From SB11 sp035906255 (GTDB taxonomy: Bacteria; Bacteroidota; Bacteroidia; UBA8524): a stretch of DNA of 64,000 bases. The stretch spans positions 1 through 64,000 of the forward strand of contig JAMIFM010000013.1 of assembly GCA_035906255.1 (NCBI GenBank), read 5' to 3'. Position 1 is the first letter of the stretch, and each line of letters begins with the position of its first letter. The position numbers and the translations under genes are program-made. Positions 42,253 to 51,298 of the stretch are shown piece after piece. The notes beneath the pieces were generated by a model, which saw only the letters and a list, made by a program, of their open reading frames with translations, did no database searches and was not told where the DNA came from.

Positions 42253-43551
42253 TTATTTTTTAATCAGTTTTTGAGTGATGTTGTAACCGCCGTTTTCAAG
42301 GCTCATTACATAAATACCTGCGGGCAGGTAATCAACATTCACTTCGCTGGTATAGAAACCGGGAGCGTTTTCTAATGTATGAGTAGCAACTACTTTACCT
42401 GCTAAATCATATATTTTAAGGGTGTTGCTTATTGAATTGCTGCGGTTTTCAAACACTACGTTTACAGAAGTAGTTGTAGGGTTTGGATATACACCGAATG
42501 ATGCAACAGTAGCAGCAGGGTTTACAGAAAGACCGTTTTGTACTTTTGTTTTGTTAAATACTGATTTACCGTTTCCTGAACCGCCAAAACCGGTGAAGTA
42601 TATTTTCCATACTGAACCATCAGCCAATTGAACAAAGTATGCTAATGAATCGGTAAGTTTCCATGAGAAAGTACCGTTATCAAACACTTTCCAGTCAGAA
42701 CCGATAATGTTCCTATACTCTTTGTAATCTCCGGCAGTTAGGTTAGCTACATCATACGTTAATTTGTTGATGCTTCTTTTTTCAGCAACTTTAACACCTT
42801 TGTTAGTAAGCACGCCCATAACAGGGTAGTAGCTTCCCGGAGGAGGCATAGTAATCCACTCGTGGTAGCGGGTAAACAACAAATCCCAATACTTAACGCT
42901 GTCAGGTTCTTGGTTCACATCAGTACCATCAACAATAGAGTAGTAATCAAACAATTTAGCGTTGCCGTTGCTGGCTACGATAGAATCGGTTACTTCATTA
43001 TTACCATCAACGTCAGCATATTTAAAATGCCATACGCCGTAGTTTTTGTCCATTATAAACAACTTCTTGTACACTTTGTTAGCACCGTTGGTGATTTCTA
43101 ACAGGTATAACGAATCGCCCTCAACAATCTTGGTCACGGGATTGTAAATTCCCCAAGAAAAATCAGGGAAAGTACCTACGGCACGGTTAAATGCACCAAA
43201 CTCCCATGATGTATCAGTGTTTTGGTATTCTAACCAGCCTTTGCAACCGGCAGTATCAAAAGTGCTCCAAGCAGTTTTGTCACCTTTTGGGTATAGGAAC
43301 AACTTTGTACTGCGTTGAGCGTTTGCAGAGCTTACCGAATTAATAAAAATAGCATCGGTGCGGAAACCTGTGCGGAATGCAAGATCCCACGTGTTGTTGG
43401 CTACTTTTTTAACTTCGCCGTTTTTAAAACTGTAGTAAACATTGCTGCCATAACCTGCTCCCATTAGAACTGAATCGGCAGTTTGTGCTGAAGCAGTAAT
43501 AAATGGTGCAATGGCAACTAAAGTACAGAAGGTTTTTAGTAATTTCTTCAT
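42253..43551 (-). CDS. HmuY-family protein with T9SS C-terminal sorting domain
   Basis: A 432-residue protein with a signal peptide (ending TASAQ) but no lipobox. The body matches the HmuY layout seen in the lipoprotein at 38915: VYYSFKNGEV and NTWDLAFRTG in the first half, KYWDLLFTRYHEW and VMGVLTNKGVKVAEK in the second. The last 80 or so residues are a type A sorting domain (FGVYPNPTTTSVNVVFEN, LKIYDLAGKVV, YLPAGIYVMSL), which marks cargo for the type IX system. So it is predicted to be secreted or surface-attached. It is the first gene of the operon and has a promoter with TACATTTG 28 nt upstream. Confidence 0.85.
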   Translation of the reverse strand: MKKLLKTFCTLVAIAPFITASAQTADSVLMGAGYGSNVYYSFKNGEVKKVANNTWDLAFRTGFRTDAIFINSVSSANAQRSTKLFLYPKGDKTAWSTFDTAGCKGWLEYQNTDTSWEFGAFNRAVGTFPDFSWGIYNPVTKIVEGDSLYLLEITNGANKVYKKLFIMDKNYGVWHFKYADVDGNNEVTDSIVASNGNAKLFDYYSIVDGTDVNQEPDSVKYWDLLFTRYHEWITMPPPGSYYPVMGVLTNKGVKVAEKRSINKLTYDVANLTAGDYKEYRNIIGSDWKVFDNGTFSWKLTDSLAYFVQLADGSVWKIYFTGFGGSGNGKSVFNKTKVQNGLSVNPAATVASFGVYPNPTTTSVNVVFENRSNSISNTLKIYDLAGKVVATHTLENAPGFYTSEVNVDYLPAGIYVMSLENGGYNITQKLIKK

Positions 43552-43579
43552 TACAATAAGAATAACTTTTAGTATGCCG

Positions 43580-43587
43580 CAAATGTA
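43580..43587 (-). promoter_or_regulatory. -7 element (TACATTTG) for the HmuY/TonB-receptor operon
   Basis: An exact TAnnTTTG match on the minus strand, 28 nt before the ATG at 43551. The upstream -33 region has TTTC-like bases rather than TTG. The same TACATTTG precedes the two T9SS genes at 45888 and 49848. No Fur box was recognised by eye. Confidence 0.5.
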
Positions 43588-43670
43588 CCCCTACAGTCAT
43601 TATTTAGAAAGATTATAAACTAAAATGACGGTAATATGACAGAAGTTTGACAATAAGAAGACTGCCGTGT

Positions 43671-44894
43671 TTATTGGGCTTGAGGGTCACTTCCGTTATC
43701 GAGTGATTGTTTTGAGATGCCAAAAGCTGCTAAAAGAACTCCGCAAGTGCCTACTATAAAGGCTACAATGAATGATAGGGTAAAATCACCGGTGCCACGC
43801 ACAAACATTCCGCTAATGGCTCCAAAAAATGCAATGGCAAACAGGTTGACCGATTGTTGTATGGTGAAATCAGTTCCGGGGCTGGTGAGGCGACATTTAT
43901 CCATCATAATGGTGAAGATGGTAACGCTTGATAATCCTGAAATAAATCCGTTGATTATTATTATGGCATACACCACTTCTATTTGCTGCCCGCTTTTGAA
44001 TAAGAAGAAGCCTAATAAAGATACTACTTTAAGAGCTCCAAAACCCACCAAACTATTCTTGCGCCCCAGCTTTTCAATCAATACACCTGCCAGTACTGCC
44101 CCTGCAACCGATGCAGCATTACCCCATATACTCACTATGGATGCAATTTCGGTTTTGGTGTATCCCATCTCTAAAAACAACGATGGCAACAAGGTGCTTG
44201 CCAGCATTTGATTAGCTGTGTATATAACTACAACCAGCAACCAAAAACGCATCCCTTTAATTTTAAAATACGATTTTACTTTGCTGAAACCGCCTTCTGT
44301 TGAAGGTTTGGGGGGATTAAAGTCTGTGGGCTTATAAAGTAATACGGGAATAAACGGAATTAGGAAAAATACCACAAACGACATCATTGCCCAGCTCCAG
44401 CCAAACTTATCAAATATGATAAGTATCAGTGCGCCGCCCAGCAATTCGCCCACATAATACCCGCCCATCTGAAAGGTGTTACCCAATCCGTGTTCGCGTT
44501 TAGGCAATGCTAATACGGCAAAAGCATCTATCACTATATCTTGTGTGGCTGCAATGAGACTGAATAAGAAAAATGCGCCTAACACGGGTTGCAAATCTTC
44601 AGAAAATTGAAAGCTGGCCGCTATGCCTAAAGTGGCTGCCCCTATTACCTGAAAAAACAGTATGGTTTTGCGGATTTTAGGAAAGTTGTTTTCGCACCAT
44701 TTATCAACCAGTGGTGCCCAAGTGAACTTAAACACCCAAGGCAACAACAGCATACTCATCATCGCACTTAGCGACTTATAGTCAACATTACCTTCTTTTA
44801 GCAGTAGCTGGAAACCGGTTTTGATAAATGAAAACGGAACTGATTGTACTATGTATAGGCTTGCTAATACTACGTATTTGCGCGATAATCTCAT
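43671..44894 (-). CDS. AmpG-like major facilitator transporter
   Basis: A 407-residue, roughly 12-helix transporter. The sequence LLPWVFKFTWAPLVDKW and the motif SLIAATQDIVIDAFAV match the AmpG/acetyl-CoA-transporter-like branch of the major facilitator superfamily. AmpG imports anhydromuropeptides for cell-wall recycling; related members import acetyl-CoA-type or siderophore compounds, so the substrate is not certain. It lies 119 bp upstream of the HmuY operon on the same strand but is separated by that operon's promoter. A TAnnTTCG-type element (TATTTTCG, 44930-44937) lies upstream of its start. A siderophore link to the neighbouring uptake operon is possible but not shown. Confidence 0.85.
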   Translation of the reverse strand: MRLSRKYVVLASLYIVQSVPFSFIKTGFQLLLKEGNVDYKSLSAMMSMLLLPWVFKFTWAPLVDKWCENNFPKIRKTILFFQVIGAATLGIAASFQFSEDLQPVLGAFFLFSLIAATQDIVIDAFAVLALPKREHGLGNTFQMGGYYVGELLGGALILIIFDKFGWSWAMMSFVVFFLIPFIPVLLYKPTDFNPPKPSTEGGFSKVKSYFKIKGMRFWLLVVVIYTANQMLASTLLPSLFLEMGYTKTEIASIVSIWGNAASVAGAVLAGVLIEKLGRKNSLVGFGALKVVSLLGFFLFKSGQQIEVVYAIIIINGFISGLSSVTIFTIMMDKCRLTSPGTDFTIQQSVNLFAIAFFGAISGMFVRGTGDFTLSFIVAFIVGTCGVLLAAFGISKQSLDNGSDPQAQ

Positions 44895-44929
44895 CAGTTG
44901 TTAACTCCGTTCAAACGTTTGTGGGCGCG

Positions 44930-44937
44930 CGAAAATA
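44930..44937 (-). promoter_or_regulatory. -7-like element (TATTTTCG) for the AmpG-like gene
   Basis: A TAnnTTCG variant on the minus strand, 35 nt before the ATG; no TTG at the expected -33 spacing. Confidence 0.3.
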
Positions 44938-45018
44938 GTTTAGAATTAGTTTAAATAAAAAGGTTTCTGAAAGTATTTGCAAAAGTTTCTCCGAAGTGCA
45001 AAAAAGTAGCACTACAGG

Positions 45019-45888
45019 CTACTTTAACATCTTTTGGCGAAGCAATACTGTATCTCCTTTTGAAACAGTAATGTAATACATTCCGTTTGAAAGTTCTGCC
45101 ACTTGTATAGCTTTAGTACCGTGTACTGTTTGGCTCAATTGTTCCCTGCCTGCAACATCTGCAATCGTTATTTGCAATGCTTCGGTTTCAGCTGTTTCTA
45201 TTACCAGCATATCTGTAACAGGATTGGGATATATTGAAATAGTAGCTGTTGAAGGACTATAAGTTCCTAATGAGGCGCACACATTCAACGTATCGCAAGC
45301 GGTATCAGCACATACAAGATTGTTATCATACAAGTAATACACGGCTAAACAAACGTTGTATTTCCCTGCTGAAGGAAAAGTATTTCTTGTATGTCCAACA
45401 GTGTCTGTATTACCGTCTCCAAAATCCCATAAATAATTTAAGTGCAGTCCAACTGTGTTAGTGATAAAGTTGTACTTCAAGCAAGAATCAGGGTGCGAAA
45501 CAGAATAAAGTAAATTAACCGCAGATGCCACACACGTATCAAAATTCACCGTCACCTGCTTGCAGGCGGTATCTCTGCATACAGTATCCCCGTTAAGTTT
45601 CAGGTTAACGGCTAATAAACATACATTATAATTTCCTTGTTTGATATAGCTGTGATTGGGAACTTTGGTGTAAACGGTATCCCCATCGCCGAAACTCCAT
45701 CTGTAAATAGTGGCACTGTCTGTCCACATGGACGTATTAGTAAACAGTGTTTTTCCAAACAAATCAGCAGTATCATCAGCAAACTCAAAATCAGCAGTAT
45801 AGCCTATACATCCGGGTTGGGCAAAAGAAGTAAAAGGAGTTGCACACAGTAAAAGCATTACAAATGTAAGCAGTGCATTTTGTTTCAT
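45019..45888 (-). CDS. PKD-domain protein with T9SS C-terminal sorting domain
   Basis: A 289-residue secreted protein. From the ATG at 45888 there is a signal peptide (ending TSFAQ). Two PKD-like beta domains follow, recognised by YRWSFGDGDTVYT and YLWDFGDGNTDTVGHTRNTFPSAGKYNVCLAV, with several cysteines. The final 75 residues are a type A sorting domain (ISIYPNPVTDMLVIET, ITIADVAGRE, MYYITVSKG). PKD domains act as spacers or binding modules in surface proteins. No catalytic domain is present. A promoter (TTG-N21-TACATTTG) lies directly upstream, in the gap after the M1 peptidase gene, so this gene is independently transcribed. Confidence 0.88.
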   Translation of the reverse strand: MKQNALLTFVMLLLCATPFTSFAQPGCIGYTADFEFADDTADLFGKTLFTNTSMWTDSATIYRWSFGDGDTVYTKVPNHSYIKQGNYNVCLLAVNLKLNGDTVCRDTACKQVTVNFDTCVASAVNLLYSVSHPDSCLKYNFITNTVGLHLNYLWDFGDGNTDTVGHTRNTFPSAGKYNVCLAVYYLYDNNLVCADTACDTLNVCASLGTYSPSTATISIYPNPVTDMLVIETAETEALQITIADVAGREQLSQTVHGTKAIQVAELSNGMYYITVSKGDTVLLRQKMLK

Positions 45889-45906
45889 AGTATTGTTTTG
45901 TTGCTG

Positions 45907-45938
45907 CAAATGTAGGCAAACATTGTGTTTAACGTCAA
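45907..45938 (-). promoter_or_regulatory. Promoter (TTG-N21-TACATTTG) of the PKD/T9SS gene
   Basis: On the minus strand TTG (45938-45936) is followed after 21 nt by TACATTTG (45914-45907), 18 nt before the ATG. Identical in layout to the promoter at 49868. Confidence 0.65.
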
Positions 45939-45940
45939 TC

Positions 45941-47566
45941 TTATTCAACATTTACTACTGTTACATAAAAATCGGGGTTCACTTCTACCTCTGCCGAAAC
46001 CGTTTTATCAACCGACCATTGGGTAGTTGGCTTTATCAATGTTTCAACCCCGCCTATGGTTACTTTCAGGGGCATATCAAACCCGTCAATACAGTTGCTC
46101 CAACGGTATTTAAATGAGGTTCCTTCTACCTTATATTCAAACGTTGGCACCCGTTTATCTCTTAAATATTGGTTAAAAAACATTGTAAGATTTTTACCTG
46201 TTTTTTCGGCAATAAAGCCTTCAATCTGCTGAGTGGTAACTGTTTGATGATAGAAAGCGGTATTAATACCGCGTAATAAATTAATCCAAACCGTATCATT
46301 ATCAACCCACTGGCGAAGCGTGTGCAGCATATTAGCTCCTTTAAAATACATATCGCCTGAGCCTTGATTGTTTACCCCATAAGCTCCAATAATGGGTCTG
46401 TCGTTGGCAATATTACTGCGCAACCCGCGTATGTATTCATAAGCGGCTTCTTTTCCGTGATGGTACTCAAGGTACACCGATTCTGAATAGCAGGTAAACC
46501 CTTCGTGTATCCACATATCGGCAATATCCTTGCAGGTAATGCTGTTGGCAAACCACTCGTGTCCTGATTCGTGTATAATAATAAAATCAAACAAATCACC
46601 TTGACCTGTACCGCTTAAATCTTTACCCAAATACCCGTTTTGATAGCCATTGCCATACGTAACGCTGCTTTGGTGTTCCATGCCTAAATACGGTACTTCA
46701 ACCAATTTGTAACCGTCGGCATAAAACGGATAAGGGCCAAAACGGTCTTCAAAAGCATCCAACATCAGTTTCACCTGTTCAAATTGCTTTTTAGCTTTGG
46801 TAAGATTATAAGGCAACACGTAATAATCGCAATCAAGTGTACCGTTTTTGCCTGCATATTTTTCTGAAAAATGGGCATAGCTGGCTATATTCATATTTAC
46901 CCCGTAGTTATTAATAGGGTTTGATACAAACCATGTATAAGTAGCCGTTGTATCTGTTTTTGTTACATTTCTAAGCCTGCCATTGGCAACCGCCGTCAAC
47001 GCTTTTGATGTGGTAATGCTTATTTGCATACTATCAGGCTCATCGTAAGCATGGTCTTTGCAAGGCCACCAAAGGCTTGCTCCGTCGCCTTGGCAACTGG
47101 TAGCCACAAACGGTAGTCCGTTAGCATCTTTTTTCCACGTAAGACCGCCGCTCCAAGGTGGGTTGGGACTAATACGCGGTTTACCGCTAAAATACACCGT
47201 AACTGCATTTGTACTTTTACCGTCGTTGGTAACAGTAATCCAATACACATTGCCATCGCGGGTAAACGCAAGTTCTTTGCCCGCCTGAACTACCTTATCT
47301 ACCTGCATGGGCGGTTGCAAGTCAATCTGTATCACATTCCCCTCAGCTAAGGGTTTGTAAACAATGGTATTTTGCCCTTTCAGCGTTTTCTCGCGTATAT
47401 CAGGCATCAATTTCAAGTCATAATATACCAAGTCCCACCAAGACCTTTCAGGGGTAATGGTTCCCCGCAATGTGTCCTGCCTTGAAAAGAATTTCTTTTG
47501 CGCCCAAACGGCTTGTGATGAGCACACAATAACCGCTAAAACAATGAATTTTATATTGCGTTTCAC
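45941..47566 (-). CDS. M1 family metallopeptidase
   Basis: A 541-residue exported zinc aminopeptidase. It has a signal peptide (ending VWAQ), an N-terminal beta domain, and the M1 zinc motif HESGH (His332, Glu333, His336) with the third ligand Glu355 in WIHEGF. The exopeptidase motif position holds GLTWKKDANG and YLGMEHQSSVTYG, in which GMEHQ is the M1 signature for N-terminal amine binding (GxMEN in most). The C-terminal helical domain of longer M1 enzymes is short. The start codon is GTG at 47566. It lies 20 bp after the S8 protease gene, so the two are likely one operon of exported proteases. Confidence 0.92.
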   Translation of the reverse strand: MKRNIKFIVLAVIVCSSQAVWAQKKFFSRQDTLRGTITPERSWWDLVYYDLKLMPDIREKTLKGQNTIVYKPLAEGNVIQIDLQPPMQVDKVVQAGKELAFTRDGNVYWITVTNDGKSTNAVTVYFSGKPRISPNPPWSGGLTWKKDANGLPFVATSCQGDGASLWWPCKDHAYDEPDSMQISITTSKALTAVANGRLRNVTKTDTTATYTWFVSNPINNYGVNMNIASYAHFSEKYAGKNGTLDCDYYVLPYNLTKAKKQFEQVKLMLDAFEDRFGPYPFYADGYKLVEVPYLGMEHQSSVTYGNGYQNGYLGKDLSGTGQGDLFDFIIIHESGHEWFANSITCKDIADMWIHEGFTCYSESVYLEYHHGKEAAYEYIRGLRSNIANDRPIIGAYGVNNQGSGDMYFKGANMLHTLRQWVDNDTVWINLLRGINTAFYHQTVTTQQIEGFIAEKTGKNLTMFFNQYLRDKRVPTFEYKVEGTSFKYRWSNCIDGFDMPLKVTIGGVETLIKPTTQWSVDKTVSAEVEVNPDFYVTVVNVE

Positions 47567-47586
47567 AGTTGGTAATTGAGTTTAGG

Positions 47587-49848
47587 TTATTCAACAAGCA
47601 TCTTTAATCCGGCATTATGGTGTTTGCCTGTAATGTGCAGCATATAAATACCTTTGGGCAAGTACGAAAAATCAAAAGCACGTTCGTGGCTTCCGCCCTC
47701 AACCTCCCATGTATCCGAAGCTACTAAGCTGCCTACGGTATTGTACACTTTGATTTCCAAGTTCTCGGTTTCCTCGGCCGTGTATCCAAGTGAAAATGTG
47801 CCCACATTGGGGTTAGGATATAATGTATATACCACTGACTGGCTTTGCAGATTGTTTACCCCTGCCAGTACCAATGCTTTTTTCATAGCTCCGTAGGCAT
47901 TTATTTTACCATGTCCCCAGTTGTTATTCCCTGCGGCAGGCAACTGGCCTGTGTAAATATCGGTAATGGCGGTTTCGAACAGTATGGTTTTAAGTTGCTG
48001 CGGAGTTAATGCGGGGTGTGCTTCTAACAACAACGCTACAATGCCTGACGCTATAGGAGCTGATGCTGATGTACCCGTAAACTCGCCATAATAATATGTT
48101 TTGTTTGAAACGGGATGTACAAATGAGGCCACCAAGGCATCTTTGCTTGCACCGGTAGGCACATAATCAGCGTTGTATGAGTTTACTGAGCTTGCTATGG
48201 TAAGGCCGGGTGCTGCAATATCGGGTTTTATACGTCCGTCAACCATTGGCCCCCTGCTTGAAAACGGGGTAAGCTGGTTGTTGGCGCTGTATGAACTGTA
48301 ACTAAGAAACTGACCGCCAAGATTGGTGAAGCTGTTTTTTGAGGTATAAGCCCCTACCAACAATGCCGATTGGGCACTGCCCATATCGCTTACCGTATAA
48401 GCTGTATTGCCTGTGCTGGCAAATGATTTGCGTAAACTATCAAACTCACTGCTGAAACGGTACTTATAGCCATAATAATAGTATTCGTTCCAAACGTGCA
48501 CAACCCCGTCTTTAGAAGTAAGAGTAACACTCACACTGTCTTGTGATTTATTAAATACGTTGGTCATTAAACGGGGTTTACCGTTAAACTCAGCCAGCGA
48601 GGTAATAAACTCTACAAAACAAGTATCGGTGCCGTTGCTGCCAACAATAAAATGGTTATGAATATTATCGTCAAGGCAAATTGAGGGTGTTGAAGTGTGC
48701 GCGACTCCATTATGATACAGGGTAACTGTAGCGCAGATTTCTTTACCCGCTTCACCCCAAGCATCCACCCAAGTGCGTTTGTATGTAGCGGGGCTAAAGG
48801 TTAAAAACGTGGTTAGCATACTATCGGTAGCCGCAAATTTTTTAGCCAAGTGTATTTTTTCAATCCCATCATTACCTGCACTCATCACTATTATTTTTCC
48901 TTTGCCCGAAAGATTATCGCAGGCTTGATTAAACAAGGTACTGCCATCGTGCGGCCCTGATTGAGAGCCCCAGCTAATATTAACTACTGCGGGCTTATTC
49001 ACCGCATCTGCGTGTTTAAAAATATAATCCACCCCATCAATAAAATCACTGAAACCGCCCTGCATCCACTGTTGCTCGATACTATCACGACGCACACCCA
49101 CAAAAACCAAATCGGCACCATAAGCCATTCCTCTGAATTTTCCGTTTGCAGGCCCGCCATATCCTGAACCTCCTGCTAAACCCGCCACAGCGGCTCCGTG
49201 CGTTTGCACTTTATTATCAGTACCTCGCGCCAGCAAACCTGCTTGGGTGGTTATTTCATTTCCATAAGCAAAGCCTGCGGGGGGAGTGCCGTTGGTATCT
49301 TGTTCCCATACTTTTGCAATGCGGTATTGAGTTCCTGCGGTATCAAAAAAAGTAGGATGGCTATAATCAAACCCAAAATCAATTATACCTACCACTACTC
49401 CTTTGCCGCTATATTTCATAGGCAGGTTATACCCTGCATGAACAGAATCGGTGCGGGTGGTTTTGCGGGCAATATCTAATGTTGGAAAAACAGGCTCATC
49501 AATTTGTATGTAGGCTATGCCGCGTATTTTTACAAACTCCTGCACTTTTTCAATCGGTACACGAACCGTCCAAATATCTCCAGCCTTTGTACCCACAAGT
49601 GCCCCTATATTCTGCAACACAGGTTCAGCAACTTCTGCATTACCCACTTTAATCAATGCAGGTACAAACAACGTCCCGTTTGCGTGGGTTTTGTATATAT
49701 ACCCTTCGGGCAATTGTTGCGTTTCTATGTCTTTAACGTATTTGCGAGTAAGAGGAGATAGCTTTGGTAAGGGCTCCAAACTGTTTTGGGCAGCCAAATC
49801 GCCTAAAGAGAGTATAAATGCTATTGCAAGTATGTATAGTTTTTTCAT
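47587..49848 (-). CDS. S8 family subtilisin-like protease with T9SS C-terminal sorting domain
   Basis: A 753-residue secreted protease. From the ATG at 49848 there is a signal peptide (MKKLYILAIAFILSLGDLAAQ), a prodomain-like region (25-130), and the subtilisin domain with Asp157 (GIIDFGFDYSHP), His217 (QTHGAAVAG) and Ser594 (GTSASAPIASG); a long beta insert of about 200 residues lies between the central part and the catalytic Ser region. The last 75 residues are a type A sorting domain (YPNPNVGTFSLGY, IKVYNTVGSLV, YLPKGIYMLHI). It is predicted to be exported by the type IX system and degrade proteins outside the cell. Promoter with TACATTTG upstream; the M1 peptidase follows after 20 bp. Confidence 0.93.
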   Translation of the reverse strand: MKKLYILAIAFILSLGDLAAQNSLEPLPKLSPLTRKYVKDIETQQLPEGYIYKTHANGTLFVPALIKVGNAEVAEPVLQNIGALVGTKAGDIWTVRVPIEKVQEFVKIRGIAYIQIDEPVFPTLDIARKTTRTDSVHAGYNLPMKYSGKGVVVGIIDFGFDYSHPTFFDTAGTQYRIAKVWEQDTNGTPPAGFAYGNEITTQAGLLARGTDNKVQTHGAAVAGLAGGSGYGGPANGKFRGMAYGADLVFVGVRRDSIEQQWMQGGFSDFIDGVDYIFKHADAVNKPAVVNISWGSQSGPHDGSTLFNQACDNLSGKGKIIVMSAGNDGIEKIHLAKKFAATDSMLTTFLTFSPATYKRTWVDAWGEAGKEICATVTLYHNGVAHTSTPSICLDDNIHNHFIVGSNGTDTCFVEFITSLAEFNGKPRLMTNVFNKSQDSVSVTLTSKDGVVHVWNEYYYYGYKYRFSSEFDSLRKSFASTGNTAYTVSDMGSAQSALLVGAYTSKNSFTNLGGQFLSYSSYSANNQLTPFSSRGPMVDGRIKPDIAAPGLTIASSVNSYNADYVPTGASKDALVASFVHPVSNKTYYYGEFTGTSASAPIASGIVALLLEAHPALTPQQLKTILFETAITDIYTGQLPAAGNNNWGHGKINAYGAMKKALVLAGVNNLQSQSVVYTLYPNPNVGTFSLGYTAEETENLEIKVYNTVGSLVASDTWEVEGGSHERAFDFSYLPKGIYMLHITGKHHNAGLKMLVE

Positions 49849-49867
49849 TCGTATAATCCTACCATAA

Positions 49868-49899
49868 CAAATGTATGAGATAACAAGGTTTACTTTCAA
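49868..49899 (-). promoter_or_regulatory. Promoter (TTG-N21-TACATTTG) of the S8 protease gene
   Basis: On the minus strand TTG (49899-49897) is followed after 21 nt by TACATTTG (49875-49868), 19 nt before the ATG at 49848. Confidence 0.65.
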
Positions 49900-49910
49900 T
49901 TCTATGCCAA

Positions 49911-49943
49911 AATAAAAAAGGCTTCCCAACCGGGAAGCCTTTT
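49911..49943 (-). terminator. Terminator of the nqr operon
   Basis: Read on the minus strand, a perfect 12-bp stem (49943-49932 with 49927-49916) with a 4-nt loop is followed by a T-rich tail, 20 nt after the nqrF stop. Confidence 0.9.
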
Positions 49944-49963
49944 ACTATCATAAAAACGGTGTA

Positions 49964-51280
49964 TTAACCGCCAAAATCGTCAAACGAAACATTTTCTTTA
50001 GGTACACCCCAATCGTCGCACATTTTTAATACGGCGGCGTTCATCATAGGAGGCCCGCAGAAATAGTACTCAATATCTTCAGGTGCTGAGTGCTTGCTCA
50101 AGTATTGGTCAATCAATGCTTGGTGCACAAAGCCCACAAAGCCGTCACCTTCGCGGTCGTTAACATCTTTCTTAGCCACCCAGTTATCTTCGGGCAATGG
50201 CTCTGAAAGCACTACATAGAAACGGAAGTTAGGGAACTCTTTTTCTATTTGTTTGAAATCGTCCATGTAGAACAATTCACGTTTTGAACGGCCACCGTAC
50301 CAGTAGGTTACTTTACGGTTGGTATTTTTTAAGGTATGGAATAAATGGAACAGGTGTGAGCGTAATGGGGCCATACCTGCACCACCGCCAATATAAATCA
50401 TTTCGGCACCGGTTTCTTTAATAAAGAACTCACCGTAAGGGCCTGAAATGGTTACTTTATCGCCGGGTTTGCAGTTAAATACATACGACGAGCAGATACC
50501 GGGATTTACATCCATCCACTTATTGGCAGCCCTGTCCCAAGGCGGGGTAGCAATACGTATATTAAGCATGATGATATTACCTTCGGCGGGGTGGTTGGCC
50601 ATTGAGTATGCACGGAAAATAGGCTCGGGGTTTTTCATTTTCAAATCCCACAGCTTAAATTTATCCCACTCGCCTTGAAACTCATCAGCAGGTTTACCCA
50701 TACGGGGATGTGAAGTGATGTCGATATTCTTAAAATTCACTTCGCATTCAGGCACGTCCACTTGTATGTATCCGCCCGCTTCAAAGTGCATATTTTCACC
50801 TTCGGGCAGTTTTACCACAAATTCTTTAATAAACGAAGCCACGTTGTAGTTACTCACTACTTCGCACTCCCATTTTTTGATACCAAATACCTCTTCAGGT
50901 ACTTTTATCTTCATATCGTTCTTCACCTTCACTTGGCAAGCCAAACGCCAATGCTCTTTTTGCATACGACGGTTAAGGTGTCCGGTTTCAGTAGGCAATA
51001 CATCACCTCCGCCTTCAAACACCTGGCATTTGCACATAGCACAAGTACCACCGCCACCGCACGCTGAGGGAAGGAACAGTTTTTCGTTAGAAAGAGCCGA
51101 CAGTAATGAACCGCCTGCGGGTATATTGATGGTTTTTTCTCCGTTAATCTCAATCTTAACATCGCCTTGCTGCACCAGCTTTTTAGCGGCTACTTGCAGC
51201 ACAACTACCAATAGTATAATTACTAATGTAAATACTACGGCACTTGATACTATAATAGTGGGGTCTATTGCTAATAACAT
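49964..51280 (-). CDS. nqrF: Na+-translocating NADH:quinone reductase subunit F
   Basis: A 438-residue subunit that takes electrons from NADH. One N-terminal transmembrane helix (about 9-31) is followed by a 2Fe-2S domain with Cys74, Cys80 and Cys83 (ACGGGGTCAMC) and Cys115, then a ferredoxin-reductase-like domain with the FAD motif RAYSMAN and the NADH motifs IGGGAGMAPLRS and YYFCGPPMM, ending in SFDDFGG. The last of six nqr genes in order on the minus strand; 18 bp separate it from nqrE. The complex pumps Na+ while reducing quinone, so the cell uses a sodium gradient. Confidence 0.98.
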   Translation of the reverse strand: MLLAIDPTIIVSSAVVFTLVIILLVVVLQVAAKKLVQQGDVKIEINGEKTINIPAGGSLLSALSNEKLFLPSACGGGGTCAMCKCQVFEGGGDVLPTETGHLNRRMQKEHWRLACQVKVKNDMKIKVPEEVFGIKKWECEVVSNYNVASFIKEFVVKLPEGENMHFEAGGYIQVDVPECEVNFKNIDITSHPRMGKPADEFQGEWDKFKLWDLKMKNPEPIFRAYSMANHPAEGNIIMLNIRIATPPWDRAANKWMDVNPGICSSYVFNCKPGDKVTISGPYGEFFIKETGAEMIYIGGGAGMAPLRSHLFHLFHTLKNTNRKVTYWYGGRSKRELFYMDDFKQIEKEFPNFRFYVVLSEPLPEDNWVAKKDVNDREGDGFVGFVHQALIDQYLSKHSAPEDIEYYFCGPPMMNAAVLKMCDDWGVPKENVSFDDFGG

Positions 51281-51298
51281 ACTTAAATTCTGATTGTA

